Notes under the pieces: generated by a model | What the model saw: the letters and a program-made list of their open reading frames with translations, nothing else | What the model was told of the DNA's origin: nothing | Databases searched by the model: none | From: Chordicoccus furentiruminis | Lineage (GTDB): Bacteria > Bacillota > Clostridia > Lachnospirales > Lachnospiraceae | Length of the DNA stretch: 64,000 nucleotides | NCBI RefSeq assembly: GCF_019355395.1 | Contig: NZ_CP048829.1 | Span: 1,949,501-2,013,500 of the forward strand | Direction of reading: 5' to 3' | Part shown: positions 1 through 8,251 of the stretch, piece by piece | Numbering within the stretch: position 1 is the first letter of the stretch | Layout: each line of letters opens with the position of its first letter | Translations under genes and position numbers: made by a program

Positions 1-717
1 TATGTGTTCGGTCAGGCGGTCATCCGGTGCGCGGAAGAGATGATCGAAAAGGGACGGACGCTGGCCTCGATGCTTCTCAAATGCCATCCGGAGACGATCC
101 GTTATACGGACGGCTTCTTCTCCTCCGAAATGAACCCGAAGATCCGGAAGGAATGGCGTGAAATCTGGGAATACGCGGTTTTTTCACGGGGGGAAGATTT
201 GTTCTGCGCCGTCACGGGTCATGCTTCGGCCAATCCGGGGACCGCGGCCGCTCATTTTACCGAGGTCCGGGTCGATACGTACACAGGGCAGGTGAAGGTG
301 CTTCATTGTCTCTCGGTTCATGACATCGGGAAGAGGATCAATCCGGATCTCTGCTTCGGCCAGATCGGCAGCGGAATCCAGCAGGGAATCGGCTGGGCTC
401 TCCGTGAAGAGATCAAGATCGATCCGAAGACCGGACAGACACTGATCACAGGGTTCAGGAACTATGAGATGTGCAATGCAGCCGATATGCCGGCATACGA
501 CGCGCTGTTTATCGAGGACGCGGAGCCGACCGGCCCGTTCGGCGCGAAGGGGCTCGGCGAAGTGGTGACGGCGCCGGTGGCGCCGGCCTGCGTCGAGGCG
601 GTGAATCAGGCTCTCGGGCTGCATCTCAACCGCTGCCCGCTGACGCCTCCGGTGATTCTTGAGGCTCTCGCGGGCCGGCCGGATCCGGAGGCGGCCGGAT
701 TCCGGACCGCGGACTGA
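1..717 (+). CDS. Xanthine dehydrogenase family, molybdenum-binding subunit (C-terminal part)
   Basis: The reading frame is open at the first base, so this is only the last ~238 residues of a large subunit that is usually about 750 residues. The C-terminal part of the molybdopterin domain is visible, with GPFGAKGLGE around residue 178 and the ending PLTPPVILEAL. In this family the Glu of the GxGE motif is the catalytic base for hydroxylating N-heterocycles such as purines or nicotinate. The 2Fe-2S and FAD subunits follow at once, so this is a three-gene hydroxylase. The substrate cannot be read from this fragment; the imidazolone genes downstream suggest a purine or imidazole. Family call is firm, substrate unknown. 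Confidence 0.9.
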   Translation, partial: YVFGQAVIRCAEEMIEKGRTLASMLLKCHPETIRYTDGFFSSEMNPKIRKEWREIWEYAVFSRGEDLFCAVTGHASANPGTAAAHFTEVRVDTYTGQVKVLHCLSVHDIGKRINPDLCFGQIGSGIQQGIGWALREEIKIDPKTGQTLITGFRNYEMCNAADMPAYDALFIEDAEPTGPFGAKGLGEVVTAPVAPACVEAVNQALGLHLNRCPLTPPVILEALAGRPDPEAAGFRTAD

Positions 718-732
718 GGGGGGAGGCCCGGT

Positions 733-1200
733 ATGAGGATTTCGTTTGTACTGAATGGAAAAAAGAGGACGGACGACGTGGACCCCGCCAGACGGCTCCT
801 TGACTATCTCCGGGAGGATCTCCATCTGACCGGAACAAAGGAAGGGTGCGGCGAAGGCGAATGCGGCGCCTGCACGGTGATTCTGAACGGCAGGGCGGTT
901 CACGCGTGTCTGACGCTGACCGGTCAGATCGACGGCTGCGAGCTTCTGACGATCGAAGGGCTGGAAGCGGAAGACGGCAGCCTGAGCCCGCTTCAGCAGT
1001 CCTTTGCCGATCACGGGGCGATCCAGTGCGGATTCTGCACGCCGGGGATGGTGATGTCCGCCCAGGCGCTGCTGATGGAAAATCCGCATCCGGATGAGGC
1101 GGAGATCCGGAACGCGATTGCGGGCAATATCTGCCGCTGTACCGGTTACCGCGAGGTGATCCGGGCGATCCAGGCTGTCAGCGGCCCGGAGGACGGATAA
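733..1200 (+). CDS. xdhC: Xanthine dehydrogenase family, 2Fe-2S subunit
   Basis: 155 residues, the normal length of the small iron-sulfur subunit. The plant-type 2Fe-2S cluster is held by Cys39, Cys44, Cys47 and Cys59. The second, all-helical cluster domain has Cys99-x2-Cys102 and the CRC pair at 134/136. The subunit passes electrons from the molybdenum site to the FAD subunit. The ATG has a GGGGGAGG site 6 bases upstream and lies 15 bp after the molybdenum subunit. The symbol follows E. coli xdhC usage; homologues in nicotinate or other heterocycle dehydrogenases are named differently, so the symbol is provisional. Confidence 0.9.
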   Translation: MRISFVLNGKKRTDDVDPARRLLDYLREDLHLTGTKEGCGEGECGACTVILNGRAVHACLTLTGQIDGCELLTIEGLEAEDGSLSPLQQSFADHGAIQCGFCTPGMVMSAQALLMENPHPDEAEIRNAIAGNICRCTGYREVIRAIQAVSGPEDG

Positions 1201-1212
1201 GGAGGCGTCGGT

Positions 1213-2124
1213 ATGGAGGTGAAAACGTATCTGCAGCCACAGAGTCTCGCCGGTTTATCGGACGCGCTTCTTCAGATGGAGGAGGGTTCGAAGATACTGG
1301 CCGGCGGTACGGATCTCATCATCCGGATCCGGAACCGCGAGGGGACGATCCCGTTACTGCTCTCTGTCTGCAGAGTCCGGGAACTGTACGGCATCTTCGG
1401 AGAAGCGGACGGACTCGTGATCGGCGCGATGGAAAATTTCGCTTCGATCGCGTCGGACAGCCGGGTGAGAAACGAGCCGTATCTTGAGGCGCTGGGGATG
1501 GCATGCGCCCGTGTCGGATCCCGTCAGATCCGGAACAAGGGCACAATCGGCGGAAATCTCGGCAACGCTTCAGTGGCCGGCGACATGATCCCGGTTCTGA
1601 CCATGTACCACGCGGAGGCGGAGATTATGAGGGGAGGCGGCGCTCTCCGCCGCCTCCCGGTTGAAGCGCTGATCACGGGCGTTTCAAGGACGGCGCTGAG
1701 GCCGGATGAGATCATCACAAGGATCCGGATTCCGATGAGGCCCGGACGGCGGAGCTGCTTTCTGAAGCTGGGCGGAAGAGAGGCAGTCACGGTCGCGGAG
1801 CTGTCCCTCTGCATGACATGGCGGACGGAGAAGGGTGTGTTTGCCGGCGTGGAGGGCGTGCTCGGGGCGGTCGACGCGCATCCGGTCGTGCTGGATGAGG
1901 CGGCGGAGATCGTCGACGGCACGGCAGGGGGAGGGCAGGTATGGGGCCGGCTGGCGGATTCTCTGTCCGGCCGGATTTCAGCCATCCGGATGAAACGGAC
2001 CCGGCCTCCGAAGCTTCGCATCCGGGAAGGAGAAAAGGCATACAAGGAGCGGGCCGTCCGCGGTATCGTTTTCGACCTGGGCGGGAGGATGGAAGCGTCA
2101 CTGCATGAATCAGAAAGGGGATGA
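1213..2124 (+). CDS. xdhB: Xanthine dehydrogenase family, FAD-binding subunit
   Basis: 303 residues, typical of the medium FAD subunit (CO dehydrogenase flavoprotein type). FAD-contacting motifs are ILAGGTDLI near residues 28-36 and the TIGGNLGNAS loop near 113-122; a CO_deh_flav_C-like domain fills the C-terminus. It reoxidises the iron-sulfur subunit and passes electrons to NAD+ or another acceptor. A GGAGG lies upstream of the ATG. It completes a molybdenum hydroxylase in the order Mo, FeS, FAD. No accessory genes for molybdopterin insertion are in this part of the window; they may lie upstream of base 1. Confidence 0.9.
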   Translation: MEVKTYLQPQSLAGLSDALLQMEEGSKILAGGTDLIIRIRNREGTIPLLLSVCRVRELYGIFGEADGLVIGAMENFASIASDSRVRNEPYLEALGMACARVGSRQIRNKGTIGGNLGNASVAGDMIPVLTMYHAEAEIMRGGGALRRLPVEALITGVSRTALRPDEIITRIRIPMRPGRRSCFLKLGGREAVTVAELSLCMTWRTEKGVFAGVEGVLGAVDAHPVVLDEAAEIVDGTAGGGQVWGRLADSLSGRISAIRMKRTRPPKLRIREGEKAYKERAVRGIVFDLGGRMEASLHESERG

Positions 2125-2130
2125 ATCAAG

Positions 2131-3477
2131 ATGAACGTCATCATACCGGAACTTCTCTATACAAAGAACGGCTTCGAGCGGAATCGGGCCGTCCTCGTGC
2201 AGGATGGAAAGATCGCGAAGATCGGAGAGGCGGAGACTCTGAGAAAAACTCCGGGCGCGGAGATCCGGACGCTTCCGCGTCAGGTCCTTGTTCCGGGGAC
2301 GGTGAACGCGCACAGCCACAATTTCCAGATCCTGCTGCGGGGCATCGCGGCGGACCGGCCGTTTCTTGAATGGCGGGACCGGTCCCTGTACTACTACTCT
2401 CCTAAGATGAGCCTCGAGGATACCTACAACGGCGCGCTGTTCGCGTTTGCGGAGATGATGAAGCGCGGCGTCACCTGCGTCGGGGAGTTCTTTTACCTTC
2501 ATAACTTCGGAACGGACAGCGATGAGGCCGTTCTGAAGGCGGCGCGGGATCTGGGGCTCCGCATCGGGCTTGTGCGGACGATGTACGACTGGACGGGCGC
2601 GCCGTCGGGCTATGTGGAGAGCATCGAAACCGCAGTCTCCAGCACAAGGGCGCTGCACAGAAAGTATCAGGCTGATCCGATGGTCAGCGTCCTGCCGGCG
2701 CCTCATTCTCTTCATGCCGCCTCCACGGATATGGTGCTTGCGGGGCATGAGCTGGCCGCGGAGCTGGGCACGAAATTCCACATGCATGTCTCGGAGGAAC
2801 GGTTTGAGGTCGAGCAGGTGAAGAAAGAGCACGGCGGCATGACGCCGCTCGAGTATCTTGACCATATCGGCGTCGTCGACGATTCGCTGGTGATCATCCA
2901 CGGCGTATGGCTCACGCCGGAGGAGATCGATACGCTCGGCGTGAAAGGCGGCTCTCTCATCTACTGTCCGTCGAGCAACATGTTCCTCGCGGACGGCATC
3001 ACGGATATCCCGCATATGATGAAGGCGGGGGTAAAGATCGCGCTCGGCGCGGACGGAGCCTGCGGCAACAACCGGATCAGCGTATTCGAGGAGATGCGGA
3101 TGTGTTCGCTTCTGCAGAAAGCGAAGACATGCGACGCGCTGTGCGTCAATTATCAGCAGACCTTTGAGATGGGGACAGCGAACGGATCCGATCTGCTCGG
3201 GTTTCACGGCGGACGGATCGAGGAGGGCTTTGACGCGGATTTCACGGGCATCGACCTCGACGATTTCTCGATGATGCCGGTCAGCGATTCTCTTGAGCAG
3301 GTGATGCCCAACATCGTCTACTCACTCGAGCCGACAGCTGTCAGAACGGTCATGGTCGGCGGCAGAACGACGGTTCTGAACGGCGTGATCCAGACGGTGG
3401 ATGAGGAGGAAATCCGGGAGAGGGTACGCGATACCATGAGAAGGCTGGATGAACCGGAAAGAGGTGGCACATCATGA
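2131..3477 (+). CDS. Metal-dependent amidohydrolase (HutF / guanine deaminase-like)
   Basis: 448-residue amidohydrolase-superfamily enzyme. The metal set is visible: His61 and His63 (HSH), His217/His219 with Glu222/223 (HMHVSEE), His257 (VIIHG) and Asp308 (GADG). This is the chlorohydrolase/deaminase branch that includes formimidoylglutamate deiminase (HutF), guanine and 8-oxoguanine deaminases and S-adenosylhomocysteine deaminases. Its stop overlaps the hutI start by ATGA, so the two are translated together. Next to hutI the leading guess is deimination of a formimino compound; next to a xanthine dehydrogenase, deamination of a purine or aminoimidazole is equally possible. The sequence does not decide between them. 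Confidence 0.8.
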   Translation: MNVIIPELLYTKNGFERNRAVLVQDGKIAKIGEAETLRKTPGAEIRTLPRQVLVPGTVNAHSHNFQILLRGIAADRPFLEWRDRSLYYYSPKMSLEDTYNGALFAFAEMMKRGVTCVGEFFYLHNFGTDSDEAVLKAARDLGLRIGLVRTMYDWTGAPSGYVESIETAVSSTRALHRKYQADPMVSVLPAPHSLHAASTDMVLAGHELAAELGTKFHMHVSEERFEVEQVKKEHGGMTPLEYLDHIGVVDDSLVIIHGVWLTPEEIDTLGVKGGSLIYCPSSNMFLADGITDIPHMMKAGVKIALGADGACGNNRISVFEEMRMCSLLQKAKTCDALCVNYQQTFEMGTANGSDLLGFHGGRIEEGFDADFTGIDLDDFSMMPVSDSLEQVMPNIVYSLEPTAVRTVMVGGRTTVLNGVIQTVDEEEIRERVRDTMRRLDEPERGGTS

Positions 3478-4718
3478 AAAGGACGATTCTGGCGCATATA
3501 GCGGAGCTGGCGACGCCGAAAGGACGTGAGGCGCGGCAAGGAGCCCGGATGAACGAACTCAGCGTGACCCGTGACGCGGCGGTTGTCATCGAAGGAGAGA
3601 ACATTCTGGCGGTCGGGGATACGGATACGATCCTGTCCTCGTATCGTGACGGCGCGGAAATCCGGGATCTCTCCGGTCATGCGGTCGTTCCCGGATTCGT
3701 CGATTCCCACACGCATTTCCTGTTCGGAGGATACCGCCCGGAGGAGTTCATGATGCGTCTTGCCGGCGAGTCCTATCTCGCGATTCATAAAGCGGGCGGC
3801 GGGATCGAGTGTACGGTGGAGAAAACCAGAAACGAGACGGAAGAGCAGATGGATCGGGAGGGGCGCGCGCGTCTCCGGGATGCGCTTCAGATGGGCGTGA
3901 CCTCGATGGAAGGAAAGAGCGGGTACGGTCTTGACCGGGACACCGAGCTCCGGATGCTCCGCGTGATGCGGAAGCTGGACAAAGAGCAGCCGGTTGAGAT
4001 CACCCCTACCTACCTTGGCGGGCACTCTGTTCCGAGGGAATACAGGGACCGCCCGGACGGGTACATCGACTGGATGATCCGGGAGATGCTTCCGCTGATC
4101 CGGGAGGAGCGTCTCGCCGCCTTCGTCGATATTTTCTGCGAGGACGGCGTGTTCACCGCGGCGCAGTCGGAAAAACTTCTGTCCGCGGCCTCCGCGATGG
4201 GTTTCGGGACGAAGATCCACGCGGATGAGATCATGTCGACGGGCGGCGCGGAACTTGCCGTAGGGCTTCACAGCGTGTCGGCGGATCATCTGCTGATGAT
4301 ATCGGATCAGGGAATCCGGGACCTTGCCGGCAGCGGGACGGTCGCGACGCTCCTTCCCTGCACCGCGTTCTGTCTCGCAAAACCGTACGCTCCGGCCAGA
4401 AAGCTGATTGATGCAGGCTGTGCGGTGGCGCTGGCCAGCGATTACAATCCGGGGAGCTGCTTCACCGGCTCGATTCCGCTTCTCTTCGCGCTGGCGGTGA
4501 TTCATATGCATATGAGTCTGCCGGAAGCGCTCTGCGCTCTGACCCTCAACGGCGCGGCCGCGATCGGACGGGCGGACCGGATCGGCAGCATCGAACCGGG
4601 CAAGCAGGCGGATCTCGTGGTTCTGAACCATCCGGAGTATGAGTTTCTTGTTTACAACACGGCGGTCAATCAGGTGCACGAAGTATATAAAAAAGGAGTC
4701 AGTGTCTGTCACAGATGA
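3474..4718 (+). CDS. hutI: Imidazolonepropionase
   Basis: 414 residues, full length for HutI, which opens the imidazolone ring of 4-imidazolone-5-propionate to N-formimino-glutamate. The family pattern is strong: metal ligands His79 and His81 in SHTH followed by FLFGGYR, the GGGI loop at 108-111, KSGYGL at 148-153, His249 and Glu252 in KIHADE, SADHL at 269-273, and Asp323 in ASDYNPGS. It is coupled by ATGA overlaps to the amidohydrolase before it and hutD after it. No histidase (hutH) or urocanase (hutU) is present, which is odd for a histidine operon and leaves open a different imidazolone substrate. Family call very firm. Confidence 0.92.
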   Translation: MKRTILAHIAELATPKGREARQGARMNELSVTRDAAVVIEGENILAVGDTDTILSSYRDGAEIRDLSGHAVVPGFVDSHTHFLFGGYRPEEFMMRLAGESYLAIHKAGGGIECTVEKTRNETEEQMDREGRARLRDALQMGVTSMEGKSGYGLDRDTELRMLRVMRKLDKEQPVEITPTYLGGHSVPREYRDRPDGYIDWMIREMLPLIREERLAAFVDIFCEDGVFTAAQSEKLLSAASAMGFGTKIHADEIMSTGGAELAVGLHSVSADHLLMISDQGIRDLAGSGTVATLLPCTAFCLAKPYAPARKLIDAGCAVALASDYNPGSCFTGSIPLLFALAVIHMHMSLPEALCALTLNGAAAIGRADRIGSIEPGKQADLVVLNHPEYEFLVYNTAVNQVHEVYKKGVSVCHR

Positions 4719-5320
4719 AGATCAGAATCACAGGGCAGAAAGAGCAGAAGACAAGTAAGTGGTCCGGCGGAACGACGACCGAGCTCGCGATTTTTCCGGA
4801 GGAAAGTGATTACGCGGAGCGCCGCTTCACTTTCCGGATCAGCACCGCGTACTGCAGGGAGCCGTTCTCCGTCTTCACGGAGCTTCCGGACACGGAGCGG
4901 CTTCTGATGCCGATCGAGGGGGCGGTGACGCTTCGCCATGGAGACGGACCGGCGATCCGTCTTTCGGAGGGGGAGTCGGACCGCTTCGCGGGCGGCGATT
5001 ATACGGTCTCAAGCGGGATATGCCGGGATTTCAATCTGATGCTGAAAGGCGGCGCGCAGGGGGAAATCCGGTATCTGACGGTTCCGGCCGGCGGCACGCT
5101 TGAGCTTCATCTGAGAGGCAGGTTCACGGGACTGTATGCCGTTTCCGGAGCGGGAACGGTTGCGGGAGAGCATGCGTATTCGCTTCCGGCCGCCGGTTTC
5201 TGTCTGATCGAACGGACGAAGGAAGAAGAAACGGGTACGGTTCTGCTGAAGGCACGGGAAGACTCGGATTTTGTGCTGGCGGAAGCGGAAGTGACGCTGC
5301 CGGAGGAGACAACAGGATGA
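4715..5320 (+). CDS. hutD: HutD/Ves family cupin protein
   Basis: 201 residues, HutD family (bicupin fold). Family signatures include a KWSGGTTTEL stretch near residues 11-20, RISTA near 41-45, the FSVFTELPDTER region, and SGICRDFNLML near residues 100-110. In Pseudomonas HutD moderates histidine utilisation, probably by binding formylglutamate or urocanate; no enzyme activity is established. Its start overlaps the hutI stop (ATGA) and its stop overlaps the start of the thiamine-diphosphate enzyme, so it belongs to one translationally coupled operon. It supports an imidazole or formimino-glutamate link for the whole cluster. Confidence 0.85.
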   Translation: MKIRITGQKEQKTSKWSGGTTTELAIFPEESDYAERRFTFRISTAYCREPFSVFTELPDTERLLMPIEGAVTLRHGDGPAIRLSEGESDRFAGGDYTVSSGICRDFNLMLKGGAQGEIRYLTVPAGGTLELHLRGRFTGLYAVSGAGTVAGEHAYSLPAAGFCLIERTKEEETGTVLLKAREDSDFVLAEAEVTLPEETTG

Positions 5321-6981
5321 ATACAGCAGAAGCGCTGGTGCGCTGTCTTGAAAACGAAGGCGTCCGGTATATTTTCGGGATTCCGGGCGAAGAAAATCTG
5401 GCCGTGATGGAGGCGCTGAAGAAGTCTTCGATCCGCTTCATCACGGTGCGTCATGAGCAGGGGGCCGCCTTTATGGCCGACGTCGTCGGAAGGCTGACCG
5501 GAAAAGCGGGCGTCTGCATGTCCACACTGGGACCCGGCGCGACCAATCTGATCACGGGCGTAGCGGACGCGAACCTTGACGGGGCGCCGCTGATCGCGAT
5601 TTCCGGTCAGGTCGAGACGGCCCGTTCCCAGCTGACCTCTCATCAGTATGTCAATCTGGTCGAGCTGTTCGAGCCGATCACGAAGAGGAGCAAGATGGTG
5701 GTCAACCCGGGGTCGATCAACGAAATTGTCCGGATCGCCTTCAAGTACGCGGAGAGCGAGAAGCCGGGCGCCGGCTTCATCGATCTGCCGTGCGACATCG
5801 CGCAGCTTGAGGTCCCGGAGATCAGCGCGGCGCCGCTCCGTCACTCCGCGCCGCATATCGAACTGGCCGATGTCGGGAGCGTGGAGAGAGCGGCTTCGCT
5901 GATTTTTATGGCGAAAAATCCGATTGTTCTCGCCGGACACAGTGCTGTCCGCTCAAGGGCGGCTGCCGCGCTGACGGAGTTCGCGGAGACGCTGCATATT
6001 CCCGTGATCAATACGATGATGGCAAAGGGTATCATTCCTTTTGACAGTCCGTATTCCATGTGGACAATCGGGCTTCCTCAGAAGGATTATCAGAACGTGC
6101 TGATCGACGAGGCGGATCTGGTGATCACGGTCGGATACGATATTGTGGAGTACGCGCCGATCAAGTGGAACCAGAACCGGAGCCATAAAATCCTGAACAT
6201 TGACAGCCGCGCCTGCCATGTCAACAAGCTGTTCCAGCCGGAAACAGAGGTGATGGGCGATATCTCGTCCTCACTCCGTTCTATCATGCTCCGGTGCTCG
6301 CCAAAGGAGGAGCCGAAGCGTCCGCTGGCGATCCGGGCGGAGATGGCGGCGGAGCAGGAACGCGCGGCCGGCGATGTCAGCTTTCCGATGAAGCCGCAGA
6401 AGATTCTGGCCGATATCCGCTCCGTGCTCGGGCCGCATGACATTCTGCTGTCCGATGTCGGCGCGCACAAGATGTGGATCGCCCGTCATTACAACTGCTA
6501 CGAGCCGAACACCTGCATCATCTCCAACGGCTTTGCCACGATGGGCATCGGTCTTCCGGGCGCGATCGCCGCGAAGCTGACCTATCCGGACCGAAAGGTC
6601 GTCACCGTCACCGGGGACGGCGGCTTTCTGATGAATCTGCAGGAGCTCGAGACGGCCGTCCGGATCGGAACCGCCTTTGTCGTTCTGATTTTCCATGACG
6701 ACAGCTACGGGCTCATCAAGTGGAAACAGATGGAGCGGTATCATTCGTCCTGCTATGTCGATTTTTCCAATCCTGATTTCGTGATGCTTGCGGAGAGCTT
6801 TCACTGCAAGGGCTACCGGATCCATAAGGCGGAGGAGCTGGCGACGGTGCTCAGGGAAGCGCTGAAGCAGAAGGTGCCGGCGATTATTGACTGCCCTGTC
6901 GACTACGGGGAAAACATGAGGCTGTCCCGGCGGCTGAAGGGGCTGATCTCGCAGCTTCAGAGCAGGGAGCCGGAAGGCTGA
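5317..6981 (+). CDS. Thiamine-diphosphate enzyme, acetolactate synthase-like
   Basis: 554 residues with the three-domain layout of acetolactate synthase and glyoxylate carboligase. The N-terminal pyrimidine-binding domain carries RHEQGAAFMADVVGR with the catalytic Glu47. The C-terminal domain has the GDGGFLMNLQELETA diphosphate and magnesium motif near residue 430. Length and motifs fit the catabolic AlsS/BudB type without a regulatory subunit gene nearby. It is the last gene of the operon, so it could condense a 2-oxo acid or glyoxylate made by the pathway; glyoxylate carboligase is possible because purine breakdown can give glyoxylate. Substrate is inference only. Confidence 0.82.
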   Translation: MNTAEALVRCLENEGVRYIFGIPGEENLAVMEALKKSSIRFITVRHEQGAAFMADVVGRLTGKAGVCMSTLGPGATNLITGVADANLDGAPLIAISGQVETARSQLTSHQYVNLVELFEPITKRSKMVVNPGSINEIVRIAFKYAESEKPGAGFIDLPCDIAQLEVPEISAAPLRHSAPHIELADVGSVERAASLIFMAKNPIVLAGHSAVRSRAAAALTEFAETLHIPVINTMMAKGIIPFDSPYSMWTIGLPQKDYQNVLIDEADLVITVGYDIVEYAPIKWNQNRSHKILNIDSRACHVNKLFQPETEVMGDISSSLRSIMLRCSPKEEPKRPLAIRAEMAAEQERAAGDVSFPMKPQKILADIRSVLGPHDILLSDVGAHKMWIARHYNCYEPNTCIISNGFATMGIGLPGAIAAKLTYPDRKVVTVTGDGGFLMNLQELETAVRIGTAFVVLIFHDDSYGLIKWKQMERYHSSCYVDFSNPDFVMLAESFHCKGYRIHKAEELATVLREALKQKVPAIIDCPVDYGENMRLSRRLKGLISQLQSREPEG

Positions 6982-7003
6982 CGGGAGCCGTTCGTCAAAA
7001 AGA

Positions 7004-7040
7004 GGGCGGGCACGGAGAAAACTCCGTGCCCGCCCGTCTT
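7004..7040. terminator. Bidirectional terminator
   Basis: A 14-bp perfect GC-rich stem (7004-7017 with 7022-7035) has an AAAA loop. On the minus strand it is followed by a T-rich CTCTTTTTG, on the plus strand by GTCTTTC. It separates the converging hut-like operon and prs. Confidence 0.85.
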
Positions 7041-7054
7041 TCATGCGGTGAAAT

Positions 7055-8251
7055 TCAGATTTTTTCTCCCCTCGCGTACCGCTCCAGCACCCGGTTGATC
7101 CGGTCCACCGGATTCAGGAGGCCGGAGAGCGAGCAGTCGTGGTTCAGGGTGTCGATGATCAGCGCGATGTACTTGCTCATGTCGCAGCTGATGTAGTAGG
7201 GCTTCTTCAGCAGCTCCTCGGGCTGGTAGACGAGATTCGTCGTGATCAGCTTCGTGAAGAGGCCCCGCTTGTAGGCACTGTCGAAGGGCGTGGTTCCGCC
7301 CGTCAGAATCCCGAAGGTGGCGCAGATGAAGATCTTGCCGGCCTTTTTCTTCTTCAGAAGCTGGGCCGTCTCAAGCACCGCGTCGCCGGAGGAGATCATG
7401 TCGTCGATGATGATGACGTCCTTGCCCTCGACATCGGGGCCGAGGAACTCGTGGGCGACGACCGGGTTCGAGCCGTTGACAACCGTGGAGAAGTCTCTGC
7501 GCTTGTAGAACATACCCATGTCGATGCCGAGCACGTTGGCGAGATAGATCGCGCGGCCCATCCCGCCCTCGTCCGGGCTGACGACCAGCAGATGGCTGCT
7601 GTCGATGGTGAGATCCGGATCGGCGCGAAGCACGTTCTTGATGAACTGGTAGGCCGGGCTGACCGTCTCGAAGCCGGAGTAGGGGATCGCGTTCTGCACC
7701 CGCGCGTCGTGGGCGTCGAAGGTGATGATGTTCTCCACGTCGAGGTCCATCAGCTCCTGGAGGGCGCCGGCGCAGTCGAGAGATTCGCGCCCGTTCTGCT
7801 TGATCTGACGGCCCTCGTAGAGATAGGGCATGATGACGCTCACGCGGCGCGCCTTCTTCCCGGCGGCCGCGATGACGCGCTTCAGGTCCTGAAAGTGATC
7901 GTCCGGGGACATCACGTTCTCAAAGCCGTTCATCTTGTAGGTGACGCTGTAGTTCATGACATCGACGAGAATATAGAGATCGTCGCCGCGGATCGAGGTT
8001 TTGATCTCGCCCTTGGCCTCGCCGGTGCCGAAGCGCGGCGTGTTCGCCTCCACGATGAAGGAATCCCGGCAGTAGCCGTTGTCGTCCGAAGCCTGGCCGG
8101 CGGTCACGCGCTCCTTCCTCCACTGCACGAGGTAGTTGTCGACCTTTTTTCCGATTTCGGTGGTGCTCTTCATCGGAATGATCGCCAGTCTTCCCTCCGG
8201 GATGGTTGTCAGAACCGGTTTCGCCTGGGTGTCCGTCATGTTCGTATTCAA
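7055..8251 (-). CDS. prs: Ribose-phosphate pyrophosphokinase (PRPP synthetase)
   Basis: 398 residues, about 80 longer than the common bacterial enzyme because of an N-terminal extension and inserts. It makes PRPP from ribose 5-phosphate and ATP for purine, pyrimidine, histidine and NAD synthesis. VVSPDEGG and the PRPP-binding loop DVIIIDDMISSGDA near residues 265-280 are clear. The start is chosen as TTG at 8251: GGAGG sits 7 bases upstream of it, whereas the next ATG (8239) is 19 bases away. The TTGA overlap couples it to the helicase-loader stop. A bidirectional terminator follows. Longer Prs forms like this are known in clostridia. Confidence 0.9.
   Translation of the reverse strand: MNTNMTDTQAKPVLTTIPEGRLAIIPMKSTTEIGKKVDNYLVQWRKERVTAGQASDDNGYCRDSFIVEANTPRFGTGEAKGEIKTSIRGDDLYILVDVMNYSVTYKMNGFENVMSPDDHFQDLKRVIAAAGKKARRVSVIMPYLYEGRQIKQNGRESLDCAGALQELMDLDVENIITFDAHDARVQNAIPYSGFETVSPAYQFIKNVLRADPDLTIDSSHLLVVSPDEGGMGRAIYLANVLGIDMGMFYKRRDFSTVVNGSNPVVAHEFLGPDVEGKDVIIIDDMISSGDAVLETAQLLKKKKAGKIFICATFGILTGGTTPFDSAYKRGLFTKLITTNLVYQPEELLKKPYYISCDMSKYIALIIDTLNHDCSLSGLLNPVDRINRVLERYARGEKI

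Noticed and set aside
184-1089. 301-codon minus-strand frame opposite the molybdenum and FeS subunits
   Set aside because: Antisense to conserved catalytic motifs with no support of its own.
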